Of a DNA stretch of 15,508 nt, positions 1 to 7,343 are shown piece by piece (positions within the stretch are counted from its first letter, which is position 1; every line of letters begins with the position of its first letter). The stretch covers positions 41,789 to 57,296 of the forward strand of contig CAJTKW010000003.1 of NCBI GenBank assembly GCA_910577035.1, written 5' to 3'. The translations under genes and the position numbers were made by a program. The stretch comes from an uncultured Acetatifactor sp. (GTDB lineage: Bacteria > Bacillota > Clostridia > Lachnospirales > Lachnospiraceae). The notes under the pieces are model-generated. The model ran no database searches. It was not told where the DNA came from and was given only the letters and a program-made list of their open reading frames with translations.

Positions 1-1
1 G

Positions 2-271
2 CAGAACGCCAACAGTGAGGTGGCCTATATCGGCATGGGGAAGAGCTCCATGCGGGAGGGGGATTATAAGCAGGCCATGAAATATTTTCAGCTGGGAAAC
101 AGCAGAAAATATTATACCAGAGCCTTTGAATTTTACCGGAAGGAGCAGATGCAGACCAAGTTCCCCAAGTATATGGGGGCGGCTGTGGTTTTGGCGGTGA
201 TCGGACTGCTGGCAGTGACGGGCAGAAAAATAAAGAGATGGGTAGGTGAGGTAAAGTGCAGAGATATTTAA
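2..271 (+). CDS. C-terminus of a TPR-like membrane-anchored protein (5' partial)
   Basis: The reading frame is open from base 2 to the TAA at 269-271, so the start lies off the left edge and only about 89 residues are visible. The first ~50 residues (AYIGMGKSSMREGDYKQAMK and onward) have the spacing of a tetratricopeptide helix pair: a small residue, G, then GDYxxAxxYF. A single hydrophobic helix follows (YMGAAVVLAVIGLLAV) with a basic tail (GRKIKRWV), which implies a C-terminal membrane anchor with most of the protein outside. The gene overlaps the next one by 16 bp, so the two are probably translationally coupled. From memory, related Lachnospiraceae loci carry a larger NHL/TPR protein here, but that part is not visible. 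TPR call and anchoring are moderately sure; function is unknown. Confidence 0.6.
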   Translation, partial: QNANSEVAYIGMGKSSMREGDYKQAMKYFQLGNSRKYYTRAFEFYRKEQMQTKFPKYMGAAVVLAVIGLLAVTGRKIKRWVGEVKCRDI

Positions 272-879
272 AGTCTTTAGGTTATGGTTTCCATGTAATC
301 ACACATCCCTTTGACGGCTTCTGGGACTTAAAGCGGGAATCAAAAGGCACGCTTTCCGCAGCCCTGACCTTTGCAGTATTGACGGTGCTGATGCTGGTGA
401 TGCAGAAGCAGGGAACGGCATTTCTGTTTAATAGGAACCGTCTGGAAGAGGTGGACATGATGGTGGACATCGTTACGGTGGGATTGCTCTTTATCCTCTG
501 GTGTGTCTCCAACTGGTGCCTGACCTCTCTGATGGACGGTGAGGGAAAGATGCGGGATATTGCCATCTTCACGGGCTATTCCCTGCTGCCCCTGCTGCTC
601 ATCCAGTTTCCGTTAATTCTGGTGAGCCATGTAATTACTGCCGAAGAAGGAACGTTCTATTATGTGTTTTCCGTTTTCAGCTATCTCTGGACCATAGCGC
701 TTCTGGTGCTGGGAATGATGATAACTCATCAGTACAGCATGAAGAAAACACTGGCCACCACGCTGCTGACCTTGTTGGGAATGGCGATCATCCTGTTTAT
801 CGGGCTTTTGTTTTTCAGCGTGATACAGCAGTTTCTGACTTTTATCGTGACGGCTTATAAGGAGATTCGATTCCGGTGA
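256..879 (+). CDS. YIP1-family integral membrane protein
   Basis: This 207-residue protein is almost entirely membrane helices: five hydrophobic stretches near residues 33-51, 72-91, 103-126, 135-157 and 166-190. That layout and the N-terminal pattern HPFDGFWDLKRE (residues 17-28) match the bacterial YIP1 family, whose molecular role is unknown. The start is a GTG at 256 with AGGTGAGG just upstream, inside the 3' end of the preceding gene. The stop TGA at 877-879 overlaps a possible GTG start of the next gene. Such close packing indicates one operon with the TPR-like protein, the DUF5696 protein and the sugar permeases. It may act as a membrane partner of the secreted proteins, but that is inference from position only. 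The family call is fairly sure. Confidence 0.75.
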   Translation: MQRYLKSLGYGFHVITHPFDGFWDLKRESKGTLSAALTFAVLTVLMLVMQKQGTAFLFNRNRLEEVDMMVDIVTVGLLFILWCVSNWCLTSLMDGEGKMRDIAIFTGYSLLPLLLIQFPLILVSHVITAEEGTFYYVFSVFSYLWTIALLVLGMMITHQYSMKKTLATTLLTLLGMAIILFIGLLFFSVIQQFLTFIVTAYKEIRFR

Positions 880-914
880 CGGAGAAGTCTGTAAGTAAAA
901 AGGGGTGTAAAACC

Positions 915-3491
915 ATGAAAAATAAATTTTTATTGAGAACGATAAGCGTTCTGGCAGGATTTGCGGTGCTATGTACCCTGATACCGCTGCAGCCTGTCCG
1001 GGCGGCGGAAAATGAAGCGGCACAAAATCAGGCCGGGCAGATACCGGAGCGCATGGAGCTGATTGCCTCAGACGGAAATCTGGAGCTTTGGCTGGATGAG
1101 GAAGCGGCGGATTTTGCCGTGAAGGTAACGGATACGGGGGACGTCTGGTTTTCCAATCCTCCGGGAGCGGATGAGGACGCCAAGGCCAGCAACTATTATA
1201 AGGGAGTGATGAAATCCCAGTTCTCCGTACAGTACTTTAACGAGAAGGTTCAGGCCCTGGAGATGGACAGCTATAACGATGCGGTGGCCGAGGGGCAGTT
1301 CTCGGTGGAACGTATTTCCAACGGGGCCAGGATTACCTATAACTTAGGTGAGCTGGCGGATAAGTTTATTTTGCCGCAGATCATCAGCAAGGAGCGTTAT
1401 GAGCAGTATACCTCACTGATGGAAGAAAAGGACGCCAAGAGTACGGGCAGGCAGTATCTGTATCTGGATCAGGAGGAACTAAAGAGCGATAAATTGCAGG
1501 AGTATCTGGAGAGATACCCGATTCTGGCCGAGCATCCCATTTATGTACTGAAGGAGGATGTGAAGGATTATAAAAAAGAAGAAATTACCGAGTATTTTCT
1601 GGCAGCAGGGTATACGACGGAAGAGATGGAAAAGGATCATCTGGAGAACGGCTTTGAGTCGATAAACGAGAAGCCCTGGTTCAATATTGCGGTTTCTTAC
1701 TATCTGGAGAACGGCAGCTTTGTGGCAGAGCTGGATCCGAACACCGTAGAGTATGACACGGAGAATTATTATCTGGTGGACATTGATCTGCTGGAGTATT
1801 TCGGAGCCGCAGGGCCGGAGGATGAGGGGTATCTGTTTGTGCCGGACGGCAGCGGGGCCCTGATCTCCTTTAACAACGGGAAGACCGGCGCGCCTGCCTA
1901 TATCGGCTATGTATACGGCGAGGATAAGACAAATCTGGTTAATCAGACGAGAAAATCCGGCATTGATCAGAGTGTAACGGTGCGTATGCCCGTTTTTGGA
2001 GCAAAAAACGGGGAGTCGGCTTTCCTTGCCATTGTGGAGGGCAGTGCGGCAGGTGCGGACATTAACGCCGCCGTAAACGGCAGGACGGACAGCTATAATC
2101 ATGTGTATGCGGGCTTTGGCTATTTAAGCTACGGCGCTATCTCCATGGGGGATATGGTGGGGAATAACAGTTTTCAGATGTATTCCCGGCCTGAATTTCC
2201 GGAAAGCTTTCAGGTGCGTTATTATTTCCTGCACGGAGAAAAGGCGGATTATGCGGGGATGGCCTCCCGTTATCAGGAATATCTGCTGGAGAAGGGGGTA
2301 TTTCATCAGCGTGTGGAGAGCAGTACCACGCCCCTTTATCTCAATTTTATAGGAGCCATTGATAAATATGATTCTATCTTTGGTATCAAATGTAAGGTGA
2401 TTCAGGAGCTTACCACCTATGAACAGGCGGCGGAGGCGGTGAGAGAGCTGACGGAAGGCGGCGCAGAGGGGATTAAGCTGGAATACAGCGGCTGGAGCAG
2501 CGGCGGCCTTCAGGGCGGCGCGCCGGGGAGCGTGAAGGCGTTGAAGTGCCTGAAAACCTCAGGGATGAATCAGAAGGGCTTTCAGCAGGAGATGGCAGCG
2601 GCAGGAGTTCCCGTTTTTTATACGGCTCAGCTTCAATACGTATATCAGGACGGACTGCTGGACGGGTATCGGCCGGAGAGCAATGGCCCCAGATATTATG
2701 ACAATACGGTAGCAAGGGCAGCCAGATATTTCATCCCCAACGGCATCAAGGACAGGACGGCGTCTATTGATATGATTAGTCCTTATTATGTGGAAAAAAT
2801 GGCGGAGACCTTTTTGAAAAAAACCAAAGGGTACGGGTTTACGGGAATATCCGTGGAAAATCTGGCCAGCGATCTGTTCAGCGATTTCAACAGCAGGCAT
2901 TATGTGGAACGGCAGACGGCGGCGGAGCGAAACTGTGGGGCCATGGAAAGGCTGGCGTCGGGCTGCGGCGGAGCGCTGCTGGGGAGCAATGCCAACGTTT
3001 ACGCCTGGCAGTATCTTTCGGACATTAAAAATGTACCCTTAGACAGCAATCGGACGCAGCTGATCGACGAGGTGATTCCCTTTTACGGGATGGTGCTGCA
3101 TGGGTACAGGGAATATGCAGGCACGCCGGTCAATCTTTCCGGGGATATGAACACTATGCTCTTAAAAAGCGTAGAGTCCGGTGCGGGTCTTTCCTTTCAG
3201 CTGATCTGCGGGGATAATTCCCTGTTAAAGAATACGGAGTTTGACAGTCTGTATTCCGTGAATTTTGATGCCTGGAAGGACACGGCGCTGGCAGCCTGGC
3301 AGAAAGTGAACGAGGCTGTGGGGAACCTGCAGGGGCTTTTGATTACCGGACATGAGAAGCTTTCGGAGAACGTTTACTGTACCATCTATGAGGACGGAAC
3401 CCGGGTGATTGTCAACTATGGCAGGCAGGAAGTGCAGTATCAGGGAAATACCGTGGGGGCGCAGGACTTTCTGGTGCTAAAGGAGGGGTAG
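915..3491 (+). CDS. Secreted DUF5696-family protein, probably glycoside-hydrolase-like
   Basis: The start chosen is ATG 915, giving 858 residues. It is preceded by AGGGG and begins a textbook signal peptide: KNK, a hydrophobic core, then PLQPVRA with likely cleavage after A30. An in-frame GTG at 876 would add 13 residues before the signal and is less likely. There is no lipobox, membrane anchor or sortase motif, so the product is probably released or wall-associated. Recognisable family features are VPDGSGALISFNNG (from about residue 309), EYSGWSSGG (from about 523), and the FYTAQLQYVYQDG stretch near 570-583. The central part has the alternating rhythm of a TIM barrel and the ends look like beta-sandwiches. 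I infer a polysaccharide-active or polysaccharide-binding role from this and from the adjoining sugar permeases. No catalytic residue can be named and the substrate is unknown. Confidence 0.75.
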   Translation: MKNKFLLRTISVLAGFAVLCTLIPLQPVRAAENEAAQNQAGQIPERMELIASDGNLELWLDEEAADFAVKVTDTGDVWFSNPPGADEDAKASNYYKGVMKSQFSVQYFNEKVQALEMDSYNDAVAEGQFSVERISNGARITYNLGELADKFILPQIISKERYEQYTSLMEEKDAKSTGRQYLYLDQEELKSDKLQEYLERYPILAEHPIYVLKEDVKDYKKEEITEYFLAAGYTTEEMEKDHLENGFESINEKPWFNIAVSYYLENGSFVAELDPNTVEYDTENYYLVDIDLLEYFGAAGPEDEGYLFVPDGSGALISFNNGKTGAPAYIGYVYGEDKTNLVNQTRKSGIDQSVTVRMPVFGAKNGESAFLAIVEGSAAGADINAAVNGRTDSYNHVYAGFGYLSYGAISMGDMVGNNSFQMYSRPEFPESFQVRYYFLHGEKADYAGMASRYQEYLLEKGVFHQRVESSTTPLYLNFIGAIDKYDSIFGIKCKVIQELTTYEQAAEAVRELTEGGAEGIKLEYSGWSSGGLQGGAPGSVKALKCLKTSGMNQKGFQQEMAAAGVPVFYTAQLQYVYQDGLLDGYRPESNGPRYYDNTVARAARYFIPNGIKDRTASIDMISPYYVEKMAETFLKKTKGYGFTGISVENLASDLFSDFNSRHYVERQTAAERNCGAMERLASGCGGALLGSNANVYAWQYLSDIKNVPLDSNRTQLIDEVIPFYGMVLHGYREYAGTPVNLSGDMNTMLLKSVESGAGLSFQLICGDNSLLKNTEFDSLYSVNFDAWKDTALAAWQKVNEAVGNLQGLLITGHEKLSENVYCTIYEDGTRVIVNYGRQEVQYQGNTVGAQDFLVLKEG

Positions 3492-3494
3492 TGC

Positions 3495-4439
3495 ATGGCT
3501 ATGAATATGGGACTGTTTCACAAATTTAACGGAAAAAGAAAGCTGACGCTGCGGGGGAAGGAAGCGGTGGCGGGATATCTGTTTGCAATTCCCTTTCTGA
3601 TCGGTTTCTTTGGGCTTTTCCTTCCCATGCTGCTCAAATCCGTCGGCTTCAGCTTCAGCAACATGACGGTGGAGAAAAGCGGATATGTGCTGACAAGGGC
3701 GGCAGACGGCGGGCTGGAGCATTATATCAGGGCCCTTACCATAGATCCCAAGTTTAATCTGGCGCTTTTAAATGCGGTGAAGGATATGGCGGTAAATGTT
3801 CCTTTGATTATTATCTTCAGCTTTTTTGCGGCCAATCTGCTGAATCAGAAGTTTAGGGGCAGGGGGATTGCCAGAAGTATTTTCTTTCTGCCGGTGATCC
3901 TGACCTCCGGCGTGGTGCTGGGCCTGGAGACCTCGGACCTTTTGCAGACCACCTTAGGGCCGGAGGGGATGCTTTCGGCGGATGATGCCAACACGGTATT
4001 TAATGTGGCAGGATTTTTGTTAAACTATACAAACCTGCCGTCCGGGGTTGTCATGTATCTTTCCCAAGCGGTGCTGGGAATCTATGATATTGTGATTGCC
4101 TCCGGCGTGCAGATTCTGATTTTTCTGGCAGGACTGCAGGGAATCTCTCCCAGCCTTTACGAGGCATCCAACATGGAGGGAGCCACGGCCTGGGAGAATT
4201 TCTGGAAGATTACTTTTCCCATGATCAGTCCGCTGATTCTGGTGAATGCGGTCTATACCATCATTGATTCCTTTACCAGCGCCGACAATGAGCTGATGAA
4301 GATGATTAAGACTACTATTTTTACCGATGTCAAGTACGGCTATGGGTCGGCCATGGCGTGGATCTATTTTCTGATTATTGTAGTGATTATTGCCATTGTG
4401 GGCGGAATCATCGGTAAACGAGTATTCTATATGGATTAG
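3495..4439 (+). CDS. Sugar ABC transporter permease, MalF/UgpA type
   Basis: This 314-residue inner permease has about six membrane helices (near 24-50, 98-117, 128-145, 196-216, 246-266, 285-308). It carries the EAA loop that docks the ATPase, seen as YEASNMEGATAWENFWKITF (222-241) followed by PMISP. The start ATG 3495 lies 3 nt after the previous stop, and its AGGAGG site overlaps that stop. The segment between helix 3 (FLPVIL) and the next helix (about residues 145-198) seems 15-20 residues longer than in common UgpA-like permeases, giving an enlarged external loop. It should pair with the following permease and the lipoprotein binding protein to import an oligosaccharide. Family is certain; substrate unknown. 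Confidence 0.92.
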   Translation: MAMNMGLFHKFNGKRKLTLRGKEAVAGYLFAIPFLIGFFGLFLPMLLKSVGFSFSNMTVEKSGYVLTRAADGGLEHYIRALTIDPKFNLALLNAVKDMAVNVPLIIIFSFFAANLLNQKFRGRGIARSIFFLPVILTSGVVLGLETSDLLQTTLGPEGMLSADDANTVFNVAGFLLNYTNLPSGVVMYLSQAVLGIYDIVIASGVQILIFLAGLQGISPSLYEASNMEGATAWENFWKITFPMISPLILVNAVYTIIDSFTSADNELMKMIKTTIFTDVKYGYGSAMAWIYFLIIVVIIAIVGGIIGKRVFYMD

Positions 4440-4450
4440 GAGGTGCGCTG

Positions 4451-5446
4451 GTGAAAGCATATGCCATACAGAAAAAGGAGAAAACAGGTATCAGGAGGAA
4501 CAGGAAAAAGCTGACCCTGTCCAGAATGGAGCGAATTGCTCTGGCAGTGGTGAGGGGAGTGATTATCTTCGGGATCTGCTTTGTGATCCTCTATCCGATG
4601 TATTTAAAACTGAGCGTTTCGCTGATGAATGAGTCAGACCTGTACGACGCTACGGTAAAATATGTTCCCAAGCACTTTACCCTGGATAATTACAGGAAGG
4701 TCTTAAAGGGGCTGGAATACTGGAAAAGCATGGCGTTTACGGCACTGCTTTCCGCCGGGGTGTCCCTGCTGCAGATGGCGGCCTGTATGCTTACCGCCTA
4801 CAGCTTTGCCAGATTCCGCTTTCCGGGAAAGAAGCTGCTCTTTGGCTGCGTGATCTTTTCTTTGATTGTGCCGCCTCAGATCGTGATGCTGCCCATGTTC
4901 ATGAAGTTCCGCTTTTTTGATATATTTTCAATTTTTAAAACCATTACGGGGAGTTCATTGAACCTGATCGACACCCCCTGGCCCATGCTGATCCAGGCGG
5001 TGACTTGTACCGGCTTCAAGAACGGGCTTTATATCTACATGCTGCGTCAGTTCTTTAAAGGACTGCCCAAGGAGCTGGAGGAGGCGGCCTTTGTGGACGG
5101 CTGCGGAAAGTTCCGCACCTTTATACAGATCATGGTGCCCAGTTCCCTGCCCATGATGGTGACGGTATTTTTATTCGGCTTTGTCTGGCAGTGGACGGAT
5201 TCCTTTTACACCAATATGTACATCCCCAAGGCCAGCCTGCTGGCGAACAAGCTGAATTCCCTGGCCACGGTGATGCACCAGCAATATTCGGATATGGGGG
5301 GCAGCATGACCTTTGTCAGTCCCGGCTTTGCGTCACAGATGAACAATACGGGAAGCCTGCTGGTGATTCTGCCCCTGATTATACTGTATCTGGTATGTCA
5401 GAAGTACTTTGTGGAGGGGATCGAGCGCTCCGGTATCGTGGGATAA
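4451..5446 (+). CDS. Sugar ABC transporter permease, MalG/UgpE type
   Basis: This 331-residue second permease has about six membrane helices and the EAA loop EEAAFVDGCGKFRTFIQIMV (210-229) followed by PSSLP. The start is GTG 4451, set by a strong AGGAGGTG at 4438-4445 that overlaps the stop of the preceding permease. The N-terminus is basic, as expected for a cytoplasmic tail. Two external segments look long for the family: about 153-185, and 253-300 after the QWTD motif. The protein ends with ERSGIVG. It forms the heterodimeric channel with the preceding permease. No ATP-binding subunit is encoded nearby, so energy probably comes from a shared ATPase. Family is certain; substrate unknown. 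Confidence 0.92.
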   Translation: MKAYAIQKKEKTGIRRNRKKLTLSRMERIALAVVRGVIIFGICFVILYPMYLKLSVSLMNESDLYDATVKYVPKHFTLDNYRKVLKGLEYWKSMAFTALLSAGVSLLQMAACMLTAYSFARFRFPGKKLLFGCVIFSLIVPPQIVMLPMFMKFRFFDIFSIFKTITGSSLNLIDTPWPMLIQAVTCTGFKNGLYIYMLRQFFKGLPKELEEAAFVDGCGKFRTFIQIMVPSSLPMMVTVFLFGFVWQWTDSFYTNMYIPKASLLANKLNSLATVMHQQYSDMGGSMTFVSPGFASQMNNTGSLLVILPLIILYLVCQKYFVEGIERSGIVG

Positions 5447-5509
5447 ACGGTCTGTACGGCCTTTATCATAGAAACAATAAACCTTATTTCAGAAAGGAAG
5501 GAAAGCATT

Positions 5510-7027
5510 ATGAAAAAGAAACTATTAGCACTCTTGCTGGTAACGGCAATGGTGACTGCAGCAGCAGGCTGCGGCAGCGAGCCGGCAAATGGCAGCAGCT
5601 CCGAGACGAACAGCGGCGAAACGGGGGGGGCAGGCAACACATCCTCGGACGATCAGAGCGGCGATTCCACACCCAGTGATTCTGCATCGGAGCCGGAAAG
5701 CACCCCGGAGGAAACACCGGAGCCCTCTTACGATTTCGGCGGCAGGACGGTGAGAATCGGCTCCTTCTTTGATATGACGCCGGATCCGGAAGGAAGCATT
5801 TTTGAAAAGGCATTTGCAGACCGCATTGAATATGTGGAACAAAACTACAACTGCAATATTGAGTTTTTGGTAGTGGGAGACGGAAACGATGCGATTATTA
5901 ACTCTTACGTAACCAGCGTGCTGTCAGGAGATCCCTGCTGCGATGTAGGGTACATTTTAAGCTATCGCCTGCTTCCGGCGCTGATCGAGGGCGGCATTGC
6001 CCAGCCCGTCAGTGATCTGGGAGTGGTGGATTTCTCCGCACCCTGGTATGACGCGGCGGCTACGGAGGCCGGTACTTACAAGGGCAAGCAGTATGCCATG
6101 GGCAGAAGAGACGCAGGCGTGCAGTACGGTATTTTCTGGAACAAGACCCTGTTTGACCGCTACGGTCTGCCGGATCTGTATGAGCTGTATGAGAAAGGGG
6201 AATGGACCTGGGATAAGTTCAAGGAGATTGCCCTGGCAGGAAATCAGGATACGGACGGCGACGGTGAATATGACGTACACGGTTTTAACTGGAGGGAAAA
6301 TCTGGTTTGGAGCTTTATGTCTTCCAACGGCGCAGATGCAGTGAAGAAGACAGATGCCGGTATCGAGCTGGCCCTGGAAACACCGGAGGCCATGGAAGCG
6401 TTGGAGTTCTACGCCGACTTTGAGCAGAATGTTCCTCAGCAGAAGGGCTGGCTGGGCGACTGGCAGAGCCAGATCTGGAATTTCCGGGACGGCAGCGTCT
6501 GCATGTGCTACGAGGCATGGTGGATTTCCAGCAGCTATCTGGGTGAGATGCAGGATGAGTGGGGCTTTGTTCCCTTCCCCAAGGGACCCAGCGGCACGGA
6601 ATATGTATCTTACGGTAAGGAGGCTTCTCCCTTTATGATGCTGAACGGTATCGAGAAGCCGGAAGAGGTAGCGCAGATTATGGACCTGATTTTCCAGATT
6701 TTTGACGATGAGGAAGATTGGGACGAGGCAGTGATGGCGGCTTTTGAGAAGAATGCAACGGATTCCACGGCAGTGGACATCTGCCTGGAGCTGTCTCAGA
6801 AGAATCAGATTTCTCCGCTGATGGGCTTTAAGGATTTAAATGAGATGATAAACAAGATGATGGACAGCCTGGGCAACGGCGAGCAGACACCCCAGACTGC
6901 GCTGGAGGCAAACCGTTCGGCATTGGAGGCTGCGGTGGCAGATATTCAGGACCACGACTATGACGCGGATATGCAGGAGATCGCAAATCCCCCTGAAGAG
7001 GAAGGGGAAGCGTCGGCAGCGCAGTAA
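5510..7027 (+). CDS. Lipoprotein extracellular solute-binding protein (sugar ABC importer)
   Basis: This 505-residue protein starts with a lipoprotein signal, KKK plus a hydrophobic core ending AAAGC, so Cys21 is the lipidated residue. A Ser/Thr/Glu/Gly-rich spacer follows (about 22-72) and lifts the binding domain off the membrane. The rest matches family-1 solute-binding proteins: GEWTWDKFKEIAL, and an Asp-rich DTDGDGEYD loop (247-255) that resembles a calcium-binding loop. The start ATG 5510 has GGAAGG upstream, 63 nt after the permease stop. The gene lies after the permeases rather than before them. It delivers substrate to the two permeases; the ligand is probably a carbohydrate, inferred from family and context. 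A cluster of hairpins follows its stop codon and may stabilise or end the transcript. Confidence 0.92.
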   Translation: MKKKLLALLLVTAMVTAAAGCGSEPANGSSSETNSGETGGAGNTSSDDQSGDSTPSDSASEPESTPEETPEPSYDFGGRTVRIGSFFDMTPDPEGSIFEKAFADRIEYVEQNYNCNIEFLVVGDGNDAIINSYVTSVLSGDPCCDVGYILSYRLLPALIEGGIAQPVSDLGVVDFSAPWYDAAATEAGTYKGKQYAMGRRDAGVQYGIFWNKTLFDRYGLPDLYELYEKGEWTWDKFKEIALAGNQDTDGDGEYDVHGFNWRENLVWSFMSSNGADAVKKTDAGIELALETPEAMEALEFYADFEQNVPQQKGWLGDWQSQIWNFRDGSVCMCYEAWWISSSYLGEMQDEWGFVPFPKGPSGTEYVSYGKEASPFMMLNGIEKPEEVAQIMDLIFQIFDDEEDWDEAVMAAFEKNATDSTAVDICLELSQKNQISPLMGFKDLNEMINKMMDSLGNGEQTPQTALEANRSALEAAVADIQDHDYDADMQEIANPPEEEGEASAAQ

Positions 7028-7035
7028 AGTGTGAA

Positions 7036-7095
7036 AGGTGAAAAGATTTTCTAAGGTTGAAAAGAACTCAACCTAAGAAAATCTAAGTTTCACCT
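7036..7095 (+). repeat. Long stem-loop after the solute-binding gene
   Basis: An outer stem pairs aggtgaaa (7036-7043) with tttcacct (7088-7095). An inner 17-bp stem pairs 7044-7060 with 7068-7084 with a single mismatch, around a 7-nt loop, and a 3-nt bulge lies at 7085-7087. The total is about 24 pairs. No T-run follows, so it is not a classical rho-independent terminator. It could protect the operon mRNA from 3' exonucleases. Confidence 0.7.
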
Positions 7096-7121
7096 GGAAG
7101 AATCGCTGAAGCGATTCTTCC
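7096..7121. repeat. Perfect 12-bp palindrome
   Basis: The arms ggaagaatcgct (7096-7107) and agcgattcttcc (7110-7121) are perfectly complementary around a 2-nt centre. It starts directly where the first stem-loop ends. No T-run follows. Confidence 0.75.
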
Positions 7122-7140
7122 AAGCGCGACTTATGCGCTT
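7122..7140. repeat. 6-bp stem-loop
   Basis: The arms aagcgc (7122-7127) and gcgctt (7135-7140) flank a 7-nt loop, and the element directly abuts the preceding palindrome. Taken alone it would be weak. Its tandem placement makes it part of the cluster. Confidence 0.5.
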
Positions 7141-7177
7141 TGGTTTCACGGATCGTTTGTGCCTACAAAATCGGCAC

Positions 7178-7194
7178 TGCCGCCGGAGGCGGCA
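7178..7194. repeat. GC-rich 7-bp stem-loop
   Basis: The arms tgccgcc (7178-7184) and ggcggca (7188-7194) flank a 3-nt loop, making a very stable small hairpin. It is the last of the four before the second copy of the direct repeat. No T-run follows it. Confidence 0.6.
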
Positions 7195-7282
7195 TGTCTG
7201 GAAGTGTGAAAAGAGCTGTGTTTGATGTGTCTGACAGCCGATGTTTGAAGATCTGCTGAAGTGAAAATCCGATCCGGCAGGC

Positions 7283-7311
7283 TTGAAAATGTTTTGGAAT
7301 TGAAGTAATAT
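7283..7311 (+). promoter_or_regulatory. SigA-type promoter of the LacI-family gene
   Basis: The -35 hexamer TTGAAA (7283-7288) and the -10 hexamer TAATAT (7306-7311) are separated by 17 bp. The expected start of transcription, near 7318, leaves a leader of about 26 nt before the ATG at 7344. The regulator can therefore be transcribed independently of the transport operon. Confidence 0.7.
7284..7297. promoter_or_regulatory. Candidate LacI-family operator (weak)
   Basis: The stretch TGAAAATGTTTTGG overlaps the -35 box and resembles the TGAAAACGTTTTCA-type operators of LacI-family proteins. It has TG instead of CG at the centre and an imperfect right end. Binding here would give autorepression. 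This is a single-site match by eye. Confidence 0.25.
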
Positions 7312-7343
7312 AGTAGGGTATACGCCTGAAAGGATTTTTGAAG

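Larger units (their letters stand above)
7027..7211. repeat. Hairpin cluster bracketed by a 10-bp direct repeat
   Basis: This stretch fills most of the 316-nt gap between the solute-binding gene and the LacI-type gene. The 10-mer aagtgtgaaa occurs at 7027-7036, overlapping the last base of the upstream stop codon, and again at 7202-7211. Between the copies lie four separate inverted repeats (listed individually). No convincing gene is present; a minus-strand open frame at 7090-7401 has no start or coding support. The layout resembles an inserted non-coding repeat element with a target-site duplication, or a compound 3' stabiliser. No terminal inverted repeats were found, and no second copy is present in this window. 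Confidence 0.55.

Noticed and set aside
6315..6638. Overlapping open frames on both strands inside the solute-binding gene
   Set aside because: They are frame shadows of a gene with a clear lipoprotein signal and family motifs; none has its own ribosome site.
7037..7201. CRISPR array or classical MITE in the hairpin region
   Set aside because: There are no regularly spaced identical repeats for CRISPR and no terminal inverted repeats for a MITE.
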